64,000 nt of DNA from NCBI RefSeq assembly GCF_000987955.1, contig NZ_LAZU01000026.1, positions 1-64,000 of the forward strand, given 5' to 3'. Shown one piece after another: positions 44,165 through 54,194 of the stretch. Every line of letters begins with the position of its first letter. Position 1 is the first letter of the stretch. The position numbers and the translations under genes are program-made. This stretch comes from Paenibacillus sp. DMB20 (GTDB lineage: Bacteria > Bacillota > Bacilli > Paenibacillales > Paenibacillaceae). The notes below the pieces were generated by a model that saw nothing but the letters and a program-made list of their open reading frames with translations, did no database searches and was not told the DNA's origin.

Positions 44165-45189
44165 GTGATTCTTATCGCCACCATTAAAGAAATTGCAAAA
44201 ATAGCAAAGGTATCGAGTTCCACCGTTTCACGGGTCTTAAGCAAGGATTACTCCTTCAACGTATCGGAAGAAACCAGAAGAAACATCCTCGAGATCGCCA
44301 AGTCATTAAACTATCGCCAAAGACCGAGCAAAAAACAAAACAACCTTGGCGTAAAGAAGAACTGGAATGTCGGTTTGTTATTCTGGTGCTCAGAACAGTT
44401 TGAGTTATCCGATCCATTCTATATGTCCATCCGGCACGGGATCGAAAAGGAATGTACCAAACAAGGCGTGATGATACAACGAATATACCGTTGGATGAAT
44501 GATACCAGCCCTGAAATCGAATTTTCGGATATAGATGGGTTGATCGTTGTCGGCAAAGTCGAGATCAGCCTGGAACGCTTCGCCCGAATTTTCCTATCAT
44601 TTTCGTAGATTACAGGTCCTCCGAAGAGCATGATTCCGTTCAGTTTGATGTTTCCAAGGCAGCCCGTAAGGCAATGGAGCATCTGCTGAAGTTAGGGTAC
44701 ACGGAGATCGGTTACATTGGGGGAACAAGTTACATCAGGACAGCGGACGGGATTGAGTTTTACAAAGACGAACGGCAGAAGACATATGAAATAATGTTGG
44801 AAGAACGCGGGCTGTTCAAGGAAGAGAGCATGTTCGTAGGCAGTTGGGGAGCGGAAGAAGGCTATAGGCTGATGAAGGGTGCAATAGGAAAAGGGAATCT
44901 TCCGAGGGCTTTTTTTGTGGCCAGCGATCTCATGGCAATCGGCGCTTTGCGAGCACTGCATGAATCGGACATTAAAATTCCGGAACGAGTAGGGATAACC
45001 AGCATTGACGGGATTGATGTATCCAAGTACGTCAATCCTCCACTTACAACAGTCAAAGTTTATACGGAAGAGATGGGATGCACGGCCGTAAAGCTGATGA
45101 TTGACCGCCTGACCGGGAGGGACTATTCAATGCATGTGAATGTAGTGACAGAGTTGATGATTCGGGAAAGCTGCGGGAACCTCATTTGA
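44165..45189 (+). pseudogene. LacI-family regulator, frameshifted
   Basis: GTG 44165 follows GAGGAAA. The HTH is TIKEIAKIAKVSSSTVSRVL (about 5-24), then the hinge and a ligand domain SDIDGLIVVGKVEISLERFA. The frame stops at 44606 with FLSFS. One base shift near 44585-44595 restores NFPIIFVDYRSSEEHDSVQF, RKAMEHLLKLGYTEIGYIGG and the rest to RESCGNLI at 45189. The intact protein would be about 341 residues. It closely resembles the regulator encoded just downstream, so the two arose by duplication. As it stands only the DNA-binding part and a truncated ligand domain can be made. Confidence 0.8.
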
Positions 45190-45226
45190 TAGTGAATGGA
45201 TTGGACCACTTTTAATCTGAAAGTTT

Positions 45227-45270
45227 AAAACCTGTTGATCTAGTAGATACTAGATTATACAGGTTTTTTA
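45227..45270 (+). terminator. terminator between LacI paralogues
   Basis: AAAACCTGT and ATCTAGT pair with ACTAGAT and ACAGGTTTT in a two-part stem, followed by TTTT. Confidence 0.85.
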
Positions 45271-45388
45271 GATTATGGTAGTAAAAGTTTTAAACGGACG
45301 GAGCTTAAACATACTATAATCGCATAGAAAACTACAGCTAAGTGCGGCCATCGCTTCTTAGAAAGCAGATGGATAGACGTTTTTCTTA
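45264..45388 (+). repeat. dispersed repeat of second type, copy 1
   Basis: About 125 bases resembling 59758-59880. Shared blocks are TTTTTTAGATTAT, GGAGCTTAAACA, CTATAATCGCA and GATAGACGTTTTTCTTAT. Identity by eye is roughly three quarters. Both copies start at the T tract of a terminator. No coding potential seen. Confidence 0.6.
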
Positions 45389-45522
45389 TGCAAGTTTCGG
45401 CATTTCATATTCGCAACTTGAAAATCAAAAAGGTATAATTGAATATATATGTAAGAGTTCTTGCCCTGGAATGATAATCCCGGGAGACAGCTTGAGTATA
45501 GTGAAGAAAGCGTGTGATTTAG

Positions 45523-46545
<1,023 letters not shown>

Positions 46546-46623
46546 TTTTATTGAGTTCTTGGAAATACGATAGTCTGTCTTTTAAGCTACTGGGACCGAC
46601 TTCATGGTGTGAGGCAAATTGAA

Positions 46624-46686
46624 ACATCTTCAAGGATATTCAACCATATCGGATGATATGGAGAATACCTTGAAGGTGTTTTTTTC
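46624..46686 (+). terminator. long hairpin terminator
   Basis: ACATCTTCAAGG pairs with CCTTGAAGGTGT and an inner CCATATC with GATATGG, followed by seven T. It closes the sugar gene cluster. Confidence 0.9.
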
Positions 46687-46749
46687 GCGGCAGCAAGGTG
46701 AGTTACCTGCCATTGATGTACATAACAAAAGTGACCTCTTCGTTACCGT

Positions 46750-47268
46750 TCATAAAGTGACGGGATAAAATTGATCATTTTCAGAAGACGCTTTGGCCTG
46801 CAGACACACAAAAGCACTGCGGATGCCGTCTATCAGCGGGCCTACGGATTCGGTGGTTTTGTCTTGCATCAGGTGCACGAAATTGCTCACGAGTACAATA
46901 TCGTCGCCGCCATGACGCGAACCTTGATCATCAAGACGCACGGCGGTTACTTTATCGCTCATATGGTTAAATACTTTGATTTCATTCGTGATGAAATCGA
47001 ATTCCACGGTGCCTTTGTAGCCGTACAGCCTTGTACCACGCCGCCCAGCACCTTTGCGGGCAAAGAAGTTCTGCGAATACATGGCGTGCATGCCGCTTTC
47101 GTATTTCACAATCATGCTTCCGGAGTCTTCGTTTCCGGTATCTACCGCAAAACCGCAAAAATCGCTGCGTGGAGTATTATTGCGCAGATTCATGATATTG
47201 TAAGTGCTGTCCATGCAGGTTTCCCTTAACGAGTAAAAACGAATAATATTGCGACGGCGAAAAATCAA
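46750..47268 (-). pseudogene. C-terminal remnant of Gfo/Idh/MocA oxidoreductase
   Basis: The minus strand gives DTGNEDSGSMIVKYESGMHA, MYSQNFFARKGAGRRGTRLY, GYKGTVEFDFITNEIKVFNH and a C-terminus ending QFYPVTL. This is the C-terminal alpha/beta substrate domain of Gfo/Idh/MocA oxidoreductases. The Rossmann NAD-binding half and the catalytic EKP motif are missing, and no start with ribosome site exists near 47268. It is a 5'-truncated remnant, convergent with the LacI gene. Confidence 0.75.
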
Positions 47269-47307
47269 ATTGCCGACGGCGCAAAGAAAATTAATCGATT
47301 TGCTTTA

Positions 47308-47978
47308 TTGGTAAGGGTATTCTCTTTTGTTGAACATTTAAAGAATTGTACGGACTGTAAGAAAGAATATCAGGAATTGTCCCAGGCCTGGCATGCTTTG
47401 CCGTTTGATTATACCGAAATCGAGGTGCCTGAATCGCTAAAAGGCGAAGTGCTGGGGGTTGTTTTTATCACAAAAGGAAAAGCGGTACGGAATCATTCAT
47501 GGCTATGATAAGCAAACTTGCCTTGATGCTCAAAAGCCAGTTCACTCCTGTTTCAGCCAGTATCGTGGCCGTCTTGTTGCTTTCGATTCTTGGTCTTGGA
47601 ATAGCGAATGTACAGGAAAAAAATCGCCATGCCGCAAAAATACCATTTGAAATTTTAACGGCCATTCCCTTAAAAGCAGCCAATCAAAGCAACCCGGGAA
47701 CAAACGGCATCACCTATATTGTCCAGCAGGGATCAGAGAAAAATTTGGTGGTGCAGGTTCACGAATTGCCCGGCGTCGAAGGTTCACAGGTTTACCAAGT
47801 TTGGCTGCTGAAAAACGGCACGAGGGAAAATGGAGGCATATTCAAGCCGGACGAAAACGGATCCGGAATACTGACTTACCGGCTCGCCGGAGGTCAGACT
47901 TTTGATCAAATCGGAATCACCGTCGAACCGGACGCCAACAGCAGCCAGCCAAGGGGAGGAAAAATAGCCGGGTCATAG
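47308..47978 (+). pseudogene. zf-HC2/RskA-type anti-sigma factor, broken
   Basis: First frame: VEHLKNCTDCKKEYQELSQA, the HxxxCxxC zinc motif of anti-sigma factors, then PESLKGEVLGVVF. From about 47485 another frame continues MISKLALMLKSQFTP, a membrane helix SIVAVLLLSILGLGIA, and an extracytoplasmic RskA domain GSQVYQVWLLKNGTRENGGI with GITVEPDANSSQPRGGKI. One indel near 47460-47480 separates them, and the N-terminus before the zinc motif is missing. No ECF sigma gene is adjacent. It is a dead remnant. Confidence 0.75.
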
Positions 47979-48220
47979 AGAGTCAGGCGGAAGATCTAAT
48001 GAATGTCATTGCAAAAGAGATCAGGCGGGTATTTACCTAATCAAAGAATCTTAATAAATGTTAAGTAACACGAATGTATTTGTTTAAAAGTCCGCATGAA
48101 TAGCGTTTTTTTTATTTATGATCATAAGTTCCTCCCTTTAAAATTATACATCACGACTCATTTTTCGGCTCTGTCTTAGAGAAAAATAGGTTCGAGATGA
48201 ACATCTGCATTTCTTTACAC

Positions 48221-48236
48221 TGGCATGAAAATTGCT
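48221..48236 (+). promoter_or_regulatory. sigma-54 (-24/-12) promoter of rpoN
   Basis: TGGCATGAAAATTGCT matches TGGCAC-N5-TTGCT with exact GG-to-GC spacing. The expected start lies near 48247, about 35 bases before the rpoN ATG. Two more sites of the same form occur at 54040 (minus) and 54195 (plus). Confidence 0.75.
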
Positions 48237-48281
48237 TTGTTGTTAATGAATAATACCTGGATTACGGGAGGGATGTACTAT

Positions 48282-49601
48282 ATGCAGATGGCGTATCGAC
48301 TGAATCAGGAACAGCACTTAAAACTGTTCATTACCCCTGAGCTGAAGCAGTCCCTTCACATTCTTCAGCTAGCTGGAATGGATCTTGCTTCATACCTTCA
48401 GGAACAGGCAGTAGAGAATCCTTTTATAGAGATTGAATGGTTATCTGAGTCATTCTATTCCGGCTCCGGCGTCAAAAATATGGAAAAATCCAATTTCAGC
48501 CCACTTGACGCTTACGATACTAAGGCTACAACAAGGGATACGCTGGAAAACTGGATGATAAACCAATTCCGAATGACTAGCTACTCCTTAGAACAATTTA
48601 AAGCGTTTTCCTATTTGGCCGGTAACCTGAACGAGGCCGGTTATCTGACAGTAAGTCTGGAGGAAGCCGCACAAGGGCTGAATTTGTCAAGCGATGTGAT
48701 GGAAACCGCACTCAGGACGCTTCAATCGTTTGATCCCCCGGGTGTTGGAGGGAGAACCTTGCAGGAATGCCTAACGATTCAAATAGAAAGAGATCCGCTT
48801 GCAATAAAAGGGGCATTGGAGGTGGCTTCAGGTTATTTGCAAGATCTTTCCAAAGGAAGAACCGATAAAATTTCCAAAGAATTGAACATCGAACCGTTGC
48901 AGGTGTCTAGAATCCTAAAATATATTCGCACACTCAATCCGCGTCCTGGTCTAGCTTTTGTGCCAGATGAGGAGCAAAACATCATCATCGATGCCCATGT
49001 CTACATGAACAGCAACCAGTATGTCATCGAGCTGAATTACCGAGATCACGTAAAAGTCAGCGTTAACCAAGAGTATCTTCATATGGTTGACGGTCTTAAC
49101 GATATAGCAGTTTCTCGCTTTTATGAAGAAAAAATAAAGGAGGCTCATTGGCTGCTGCGCAGTTTGAACCAACGTAATCAAACGCTGTTAAAAGTAATTA
49201 CGGCCATTGTGGAGGAACAGGTTGGTTTTATTAATGGAACGGCATCGGGAATTAGACCGATGACTTTGAGAAACATCGCGCAAAAGCTTGCTTTGCACGA
49301 GTCCACTGTCAGCCGCGCGGTTAAAAATAAGTACATTCGTACGCCAAGAGGCATATTTGAGCTGAAGTTTTTTTTCTCAATCGGCATTCAAACCAACGGA
49401 GGTGAAGACATCTCGGCTCAAAATATCAAATGCATGATCAAGGAAATGATTCACGGGGAAAACAAGAGAAAACCGCTTTCCGACCAAGATATTACGAATA
49501 TGCTCAATGAGAAAGGAATCTGTTTATCGCGCAGAACCGTTGCCAAATACCGTGAAGAGGAACATATCTTATGCTCCTCCCTGCGGAAGAAAAACGGATG
49601 A
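48282..49601 (+). CDS. rpoN: RNA polymerase sigma-54 factor
   Basis: 439 residues from ATG 48282, 8 bases after GGGAGGG; an upstream ATG at 48273 touches that site. Region I is glutamine/leucine-rich: YRLNQEQHLKLFITPELKQS, LHILQLAGMDLASYLQEQAV. The core-binding part contains FDPPGVGGRTLQECLTIQI. The C-terminal HTH is MTLRNIAQKLALHESTVSRA, and the RpoN box is LSRRTVAKYREE near the end, which reads the -24 element. Sigma-54 needs an AAA+ enhancer-binding activator; none is in the window. Its own promoter is a sigma-54 site, and catabolic genes follow at once. Called sigL in Bacillus subtilis. Confidence 0.95.
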   Translation: MQMAYRLNQEQHLKLFITPELKQSLHILQLAGMDLASYLQEQAVENPFIEIEWLSESFYSGSGVKNMEKSNFSPLDAYDTKATTRDTLENWMINQFRMTSYSLEQFKAFSYLAGNLNEAGYLTVSLEEAAQGLNLSSDVMETALRTLQSFDPPGVGGRTLQECLTIQIERDPLAIKGALEVASGYLQDLSKGRTDKISKELNIEPLQVSRILKYIRTLNPRPGLAFVPDEEQNIIIDAHVYMNSNQYVIELNYRDHVKVSVNQEYLHMVDGLNDIAVSRFYEEKIKEAHWLLRSLNQRNQTLLKVITAIVEEQVGFINGTASGIRPMTLRNIAQKLALHESTVSRAVKNKYIRTPRGIFELKFFFSIGIQTNGGEDISAQNIKCMIKEMIHGENKRKPLSDQDITNMLNEKGICLSRRTVAKYREEEHILCSSLRKKNG

Positions 49602-49694
49602 GACCGTGAATTACGGTAAGGAGGGATGCGTACTCGAACATGCTTTGCGAGTTGTACAAGAAAGAGCATAAAAATTGAGAGGAGAATACGCAGA

Positions 49695-50587
49695 ATGAGC
49701 AAATTTCCCGGGATTTATGTTGCAACTGTAACACCTTTTACCGTTTCTTATGAAGTTGATTTCAAACGTTTAAAGGAACATGTTGACTGGTTGATTCAAG
49801 AGGGCGTAGACGGCATTATTCCGACAGGGTCGCTCGGCGAGTATGCCACTCTGACAAGCGAAGAACGAGCCCAGGTGATCACGGCAACCATCGACGCGGC
49901 TGCGGGACGTGTGCCGGTAGTTATCGGCGGAGCAGCACCTTCCACCAAACAAGTGGTCGAATTGATCCAGTTTTCCAAAGAGAAAGGTGCAGAAGGAGTT
50001 ATGGCGCTGCCGCCGATCAACTATAAGCCTACTGAAGATGAGGTCGTAGCCCATTATAAGGCGGTTTCCAATGCGGGATTGCCGGTTATCGTATATAACA
50101 ATCCTTATGATTACCCGGTTGATTTGACGCCTTGCATCCTTCAGAAGCTGTCTAAATTCGAAAACATCGTTGCTGTCAAAGAATTTTCCGGTGACGTGCG
50201 CCGGGTTTACGACATTCTTCGGGAGACCGATTTGGAAGTGATGATCGGCGTTGACGATCTTGCGCTTGAAGGTGCTTGGCAGGGGCTACCGGTTGGATCG
50301 CCGGATTCGCCAATGCATTTCCGAGAGAAAGCATCGAGGTCTTTAACATGACAAGAACGGGCCGTGTAGACGAAGCGCTTGAACTTTACCGCTATTTATT
50401 GCCTTTATTCCATTTTGATGCCAATCCGCGCCTGGTACAGGCGATCAAATATGTAATGGATCTAGTCGGTCAACCGGCTGGCCCGAGTCGTCCTCCTAGG
50501 CTGCCGCTTCCGGAAGAAGACCGGCTTGCAGTTCAGGAAGCGTACAAATATGCTGTCAACCGGCCCATTAGAATCGTTCAAGAATAA
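49695..50587 (+). pseudogene. DapA-family lyase/deaminase, one frameshift
   Basis: ATG 49695 after GGAGAATACGCAG. The TIM barrel has GIYVATVTPFTVSYEVDFKR, GIIPTGSLGEYATLTSEER, the Tyr in VIVYNNP (about 134) and Schiff-base lysine K162 in IVAVKEFSG. At 50274-50279 GCTTGGCAGGG lacks one T compared with GCTTTGGCAGGG; adding it restores ALAGATGWIAGFANAFPRES and the C-terminus to 50587, giving about 297 residues. Paired with the next gene it fits 4-hydroxy-1-pyrroline-2-carboxylate deaminase of hydroxyproline breakdown rather than lysine synthesis. 93 bases after rpoN, probably one transcript. Confidence 0.75.
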
Positions 50588-50607
50588 AAAAGGTAGGGAG
50601 TTTTTTT

Positions 50608-52047
50608 ATGTTAGAAAGCAGAAACTGGATTGGCGGGGAGTGGAGTACGCCGACGGAAGGAAACCTCGTCGTTATGAATCCGTCAGCTCTACAGGAACAA
50701 GTAGGCGTTCTTCATCTCTCTGGCAAGTCTGATGTGCTCCAAGCCGTACAGGCCGCACGCATGGCATTTTCAGGTTGGGCGGGACTACCAGCTCCCAAAC
50801 GCGGGGAGCATCTTTCACGCCTTGCGGTGGCGCTCGAAGGTAATCTCAAAGAATTGGCTACCCTGGCCAGCCGTGAAATGGGAAAACCGATTACGGAGAT
50901 GAAAGGTGAAGTCATACGGGGTGTAAATTTGCTAAAGTATTATGCGGCGGAAGGTGTTCGTTCGTTCGGAAGCGTGATTCCGGCCTATGATACGAACATT
51001 CTGCAATATACGAAGCGTGTTCCGTTAGGCGTTGTCGGTCTGATTACGCCGTGGAATTTTCCCGTGGCGATACCGATCTGGAAATTAGCCCCCGCCCTGA
51101 TTTGCGGAAACACGGTCGTATGGAAGCCAGCGGAATATGCGTCTCTAACGGCAACCAAAATGGCGGAGATATTCCATTTAGCCGGACTGCCAGACGGCGT
51201 GTTGAATCTCGTCATCGGTAAAGGGAGCCGAATTGGCGGCACGCTGCTGGAGGAATGCGATCTGAATGCCGTCAGCTTTACCGGATCAACCGGTACAGGC
51301 CTGCGTGTTGCATCCACGTGCGCGAAACGCAATATCAAATACCAGACGGAAATGGGCGGGAAAAATGCAGCCGTTGTGCTGAAAGACGCGGATTTGGACA
51401 AAACGGTCCCGGCTATCCTGAGCGGGGCATTCCGTTCGGCAGGGCAAAAGTGCACGGCAACCAGCCGCATCATCGTGGAACGTGAAATCGCCCCCGCGTT
51501 TACCGAAGCGATGCAGAAAGCGGTCCAGTCGCTAAACATTAGGCCGGCGCTTGATCCCGCTGCATATCTAGGGCCTGTCGCTTCATCTTCACAATTTCAA
51601 AGCGTCATGTCTTATGTCCAAATGGCCCGCGAAGAAGCTCAAGTGATCGCAGAATGCCGCCAAAAAGTGACCGAAAGCCAGGGGCATTACGTTTATCCGT
51701 TGCTTGTTAGGGGCATCGAGAGCAATCATGCACTTGTTCAAGAGGAAATTTTCGGTCCGCTTGCCGTCATGCTGGAGGCCGACAATTACGAACATGCTGT
51801 TGACTTATGCAACCGATCGATTTTTGGGCTAAGCGCTTCAGTGTTTACAAGGGATTTATCGAACGGTCTGCGCTTTCTCGACGATGCGCAAGCCGGTATG
51901 GTTCGAGTCAATCAAGAGACGGCCGGCGTGGAATATCAGTCACCTTTTGGCGGAATGAAAATGTCAAGTTCGCACTCGCGAGAGCAAGGGCAAGCGGCAC
52001 TGGATTTCTATAGCGATGTGAAAACTTGCGGAATAAGTTATACGTAG
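50608..52047 (+). CDS. aldehyde dehydrogenase, 2-oxoglutarate semialdehyde type
   Basis: 479 residues, ATG 50608 after AGGTAGGGAG. It has VGLITPWNFPVAIPIWKLAP (cofactor-side motif), SFTGSTGTGLRVAS, general base E248 in YQTEMGGKNA and nucleophile C282 in SAGQKCTATS, all complete. Similarity in text to the KGSADH group (2,5-dioxopentanoate dehydrogenases), which oxidise 2-oxoglutarate semialdehyde to 2-oxoglutarate with NAD(P). Following a DapA-family gene it would be the last step of trans-4-hydroxyproline, or of uronate/pentose, degradation; the dehydrogenase genes downstream favour hydroxyproline. Ends at a bidirectional terminator. Confidence 0.85.
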   Translation: MLESRNWIGGEWSTPTEGNLVVMNPSALQEQVGVLHLSGKSDVLQAVQAARMAFSGWAGLPAPKRGEHLSRLAVALEGNLKELATLASREMGKPITEMKGEVIRGVNLLKYYAAEGVRSFGSVIPAYDTNILQYTKRVPLGVVGLITPWNFPVAIPIWKLAPALICGNTVVWKPAEYASLTATKMAEIFHLAGLPDGVLNLVIGKGSRIGGTLLEECDLNAVSFTGSTGTGLRVASTCAKRNIKYQTEMGGKNAAVVLKDADLDKTVPAILSGAFRSAGQKCTATSRIIVEREIAPAFTEAMQKAVQSLNIRPALDPAAYLGPVASSSQFQSVMSYVQMAREEAQVIAECRQKVTESQGHYVYPLLVRGIESNHALVQEEIFGPLAVMLEADNYEHAVDLCNRSIFGLSASVFTRDLSNGLRFLDDAQAGMVRVNQETAGVEYQSPFGGMKMSSSHSREQGQAALDFYSDVKTCGISYT

Positions 52048-52064
52048 CTCATAACATTAAATAC

Positions 52065-52116
52065 CCCCACAAAGTGGAGCCTAAGCTTCGATGCTTATTC
52101 CAAATACTTTGCGGGG
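52065..52116. repeat. structured hairpin element
   Basis: CCCCACAAAGT pairs with ACTTTGCGGGG (one mismatch), with an inner TAAGC/GCTTA stem. It lies just after the aldehyde dehydrogenase stop. Similar hairpins are recalled as dispersed elements in Paenibacillus; no second copy was seen in this window. Confidence 0.45.
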
Positions 52117-52139
52117 ACTCCAAAACATATAAATTATCT

Positions 52140-52182
52140 AAAAAAATGCGGCCGGGAATGAGTTATTCCCTGCCGCATTTTT
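52140..52182. terminator. bidirectional terminator between convergent genes
   Basis: AAAAATGCGGCCGGGAAT pairs with ATTCCCTGCCGCATTTTT around GAGTT, with one unpaired or mismatched position. A and T runs on both sides allow termination in both directions. Confidence 0.9.
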
Positions 52183-53383
52183 AACTGAAGTTTTCGCTGT
52201 ACATCGACTCCAGCCGCCGCCGTCCTTCGGCGACTTGAGGGTGAAACTGAATCGAAGCCTTCGCGCGAGTTATACGAAGATTTTGAATGGATTCCCGCAG
52301 ATCTTCTTCAGTTCCGCTGACTTGATGGAAAGCCGCGATCGATAAGCCGGCAACGGTGCCTTGAGCAGCAGCGATCTTGGCGCTTTCAATGCCGGTAATA
52401 TTGCCGGCTACGAACAGCCCTGCGAGCGGCGTCTGCATTCGAGCATTGTGAAGCGGAATATGTCCCCCCAATTCAGGGACATACCAGAAGGGGCAGCCGG
52501 CGACTGCCGCCAGTTCGGCTAAAGGATAAAGGCCTCCGGCCATGCACACGAAATCGACTGGCAAGCTTCTAGAAGTGCCCGGAACAATATTGCCGTCCGG
52601 CGACAAATTCGCCACCCGTACGCTCTCGACTTTCTCAATGCCTTCAATTTCTACTGCAGCTTTGCGCAGCTGGACAGGAATCCCCCAAACCTTAAAACCT
52701 CCTTTGGGATATAAGCGAAGTCCCAAGGATTGCAGAGGGGTATAGCGCATGAAGCCGCTGCCAAGGCGAAGTAGGGGAGATGGCGCAAGATGACCGAGGC
52801 GGACGATGGACTGCATCACTTTTCTAGGATCCCCCGCATCATTATTGATCATATTTTTAGCGGGAAGCACCATGGCGGCAATCTTGATGCCCGCGAGCTC
52901 AAGTTCTTGCGCAATCGCCATCGACAGCACATTGATCCCTACAATGACTCCACGCATACCAACGCGGACTCTGTGTACATTCGTCATAACTTGAGCGGCG
53001 CCGATGGACATGACACCCGGCAGCGTCCAACCCGGAATAGGACAAGCCGTTTCTGCTGCGCCCGTCGCGAGTAAGAGGGCCGGCGCTTTGAGGATACCGG
53101 TCGACGTATAAACCATCCAGCCGTCTTCCGAATGATTTAAGTCGATAACGGATATGCCAAGTTGAAGCTCGACGCCTAGTGATGCAGCCTTATCTTGAAG
53201 TTTGGCCGCTTCTTCGATCCCGTTCCACCAAGAACCGTCCGGTTCCTGATACAACTGACCAAGCAATCTCCCTCCTGGTCTCATGAATTCGTCGATTACT
53301 TGAACCTGCAGCCCCCTTTCCGCACAAGAAATAGCGGCAGATAGACCAGCAGGTCCAGCACCGACGATAAGCACATCTGTCAT
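52181..53383 (-). CDS. NAD(P)/FAD-dependent oxidoreductase, HcnB/OoxA-type subunit
   Basis: 400 residues from ATG 53383, 13 bases after AAAGGAG. FAD-binding GxGxxG is VLIVGAGPAGLSAA (G8-G13), followed by GGRLLGQLYQEPDG. A second nucleotide site VGMRGVIVGINVLSMAIAQE and FVAGNITGIESAKIAAAQGT follow. The family is the alpha subunit of HcnABC/opine oxidase and of D-hydroxyproline dehydrogenase-like complexes. It works with the two small iron-sulfur proteins encoded just upstream. The usual third partner, a DAO-type flavoprotein that carries the substrate site, is not in the window. Electrons would go to the respiratory chain. Confidence 0.8.
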   Translation of the reverse strand: MTDVLIVGAGPAGLSAAISCAERGLQVQVIDEFMRPGGRLLGQLYQEPDGSWWNGIEEAAKLQDKAASLGVELQLGISVIDLNHSEDGWMVYTSTGILKAPALLLATGAAETACPIPGWTLPGVMSIGAAQVMTNVHRVRVGMRGVIVGINVLSMAIAQELELAGIKIAAMVLPAKNMINNDAGDPRKVMQSIVRLGHLAPSPLLRLGSGFMRYTPLQSLGLRLYPKGGFKVWGIPVQLRKAAVEIEGIEKVESVRVANLSPDGNIVPGTSRSLPVDFVCMAGGLYPLAELAAVAGCPFWYVPELGGHIPLHNARMQTPLAGLFVAGNITGIESAKIAAAQGTVAGLSIAAFHQVSGTEEDLRESIQNLRITRAKASIQFHPQVAEGRRRLESMYSENFS

Positions 53384-53385
53384 TC

Positions 53386-53718
53386 TTAATGGACTCCTTT
53401 CTTTAACGGGGCAGGAAGCGTCTTGCCTGAACGGATATTCATACCATCCTTCAGCACAGTAAGGCAAGCTCGTTGTCCGGTTATCCCATCGATTGTCACG
53501 CGGCATTCGAAACAATGCCCGATATTGCAATAAATGCCTCGGGGCGTGCCGGTTTCTTCATGACGGCGAAGTGTGCGCACACCATTGGCAAGCAAGGCTG
53601 CCGCGATGGTTTCCCCCTCATAAGCTTCGAATTCTTGATCATCAAACAGAAAACGGAGGCTTTCTCGTTCGTCTAGAGTCCCCAATACGGGATGATTCGT
53701 AACGCGACCATATCTCAT
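53386..53718 (-). CDS. [2Fe-2S] ferredoxin-like subunit, HcnA type
   Basis: 110 residues. Cysteines C64, C69, C72 and C85 form the C-x4-C-x2-C-x12-C pattern in CNIGHCFECRVTIDGITGQRAC-type text of plant-type [2Fe-2S] domains (Fer2_4). The N-terminal beta sheet has RFLFDDQEFEAYEGETIAAA. It is the small electron-transfer subunit of HcnABC-like dehydrogenases. The ATG overlaps the stop of the upstream BFD-like gene, and the FAD subunit starts two bases after its own stop, so the three genes are one operon. Confidence 0.85.
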   Translation of the reverse strand: MRYGRVTNHPVLGTLDERESLRFLFDDQEFEAYEGETIAAALLANGVRTLRRHEETGTPRGIYCNIGHCFECRVTIDGITGQRACLTVLKDGMNIRSGKTLPAPLKKGVH

Positions 53719-53987
53719 GAAAGACCTCCTCCCAAGTTATGAAATGTGACAGGTCGAACGGGCGGCTGATGTTTGAGCGGTATTTCATTGGATGCCTGCG
53801 TATCTGTGAGCTGCTGTACAATCGAATCGACAAGCAAGCGACAGGTCCGACCGCCGCAATACCCCATGCCTGCCCGTGAACGAAGTTTCAATTCGCGTGA
53901 AGAGCAGGAGTACCGTTCGGCCGTTTCAAGCAATTGCTTCAAGTCCACTTCTTCACATCGACAAACGATTACTGATTGCGTTTCCAT
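53715..53987 (-). CDS. BFD-like [2Fe-2S] protein
   Basis: 90 residues from ATG 53987, preceded by AAAGGA; a longer reading to 54023 is possible but would start in the leader. Cysteines C9 and C11 (VIVCRCEEV) and C44 and C49 (GMGYCGGRTC) give the CxC plus CxxxxC pattern of bacterioferritin-associated-ferredoxin/CopZ-N domains. In many HcnABC-type enzymes this domain is fused to the FAD subunit; here it is a separate gene. It should hold a [2Fe-2S] cluster for electron transfer. First gene of the minus-strand operon, 42 bases from the expected start of the sigma-54 promoter at 54040. Confidence 0.8.
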   Translation of the reverse strand: METQSVIVCRCEEVDLKQLLETAERYSCSSRELKLRSRAGMGYCGGRTCRLLVDSIVQQLTDTQASNEIPLKHQPPVRPVTFHNLGGGLS

Positions 53988-54039
53988 TAGATTCCATCCT
54001 TTCCTGTTCTTCATTGCAGTCAAGATTTAAAACTTCTCC

Positions 54040-54055
54040 AGCAAATATCTCGCCA
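54040..54055 (-). promoter_or_regulatory. sigma-54 promoter of dehydrogenase operon
   Basis: On the minus strand TGGCGAGATATTTGCT keeps the invariant GG and GC with exact spacing. The transcription start is expected near 54029, about 42 bases before the BFD-like gene. The -24 element departs from TGGCAC at two positions, so the match is weaker than the other two sites. Confidence 0.6.
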
Positions 54056-54061
54056 ACGATA

Positions 54062-54140
54062 ACCGGATCAAGAAAATAAGCATGAGTCCGGTTTCTTGCG
54101 TCATTCGAACCCTAATTTATACACATACAGCATTCGCTGT
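54062..54140. promoter_or_regulatory. candidate activator sites between divergent sigma-54 promoters
   Basis: Two dyads: ACCGGA (54062-54067) with TCCGGT (54087-54092), and ACAGC-ATTC-GCTGT (54127-54140). Sigma-54 activators bind dyads 80-150 bp from the promoters they serve. The second lies about 70 bp from both -24 elements, so one site could serve both directions. Confidence 0.35.
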
Positions 54141-54194
54141 GTTTAGAAAGCTGACAGAAGCCTTTTTCATTGCATATGCATCATACCGTTTAAC

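Noticed and set aside
46771..47229. 152-codon open frame on the plus strand
   Set aside because: Antisense to the Gfo/Idh/MocA remnant, which matches a known family.
49695..50587. Dihydrodipicolinate synthase of lysine synthesis
   Set aside because: Context with a semialdehyde dehydrogenase, rpoN and amine dehydrogenase genes points to catabolism; no lysine genes are nearby.
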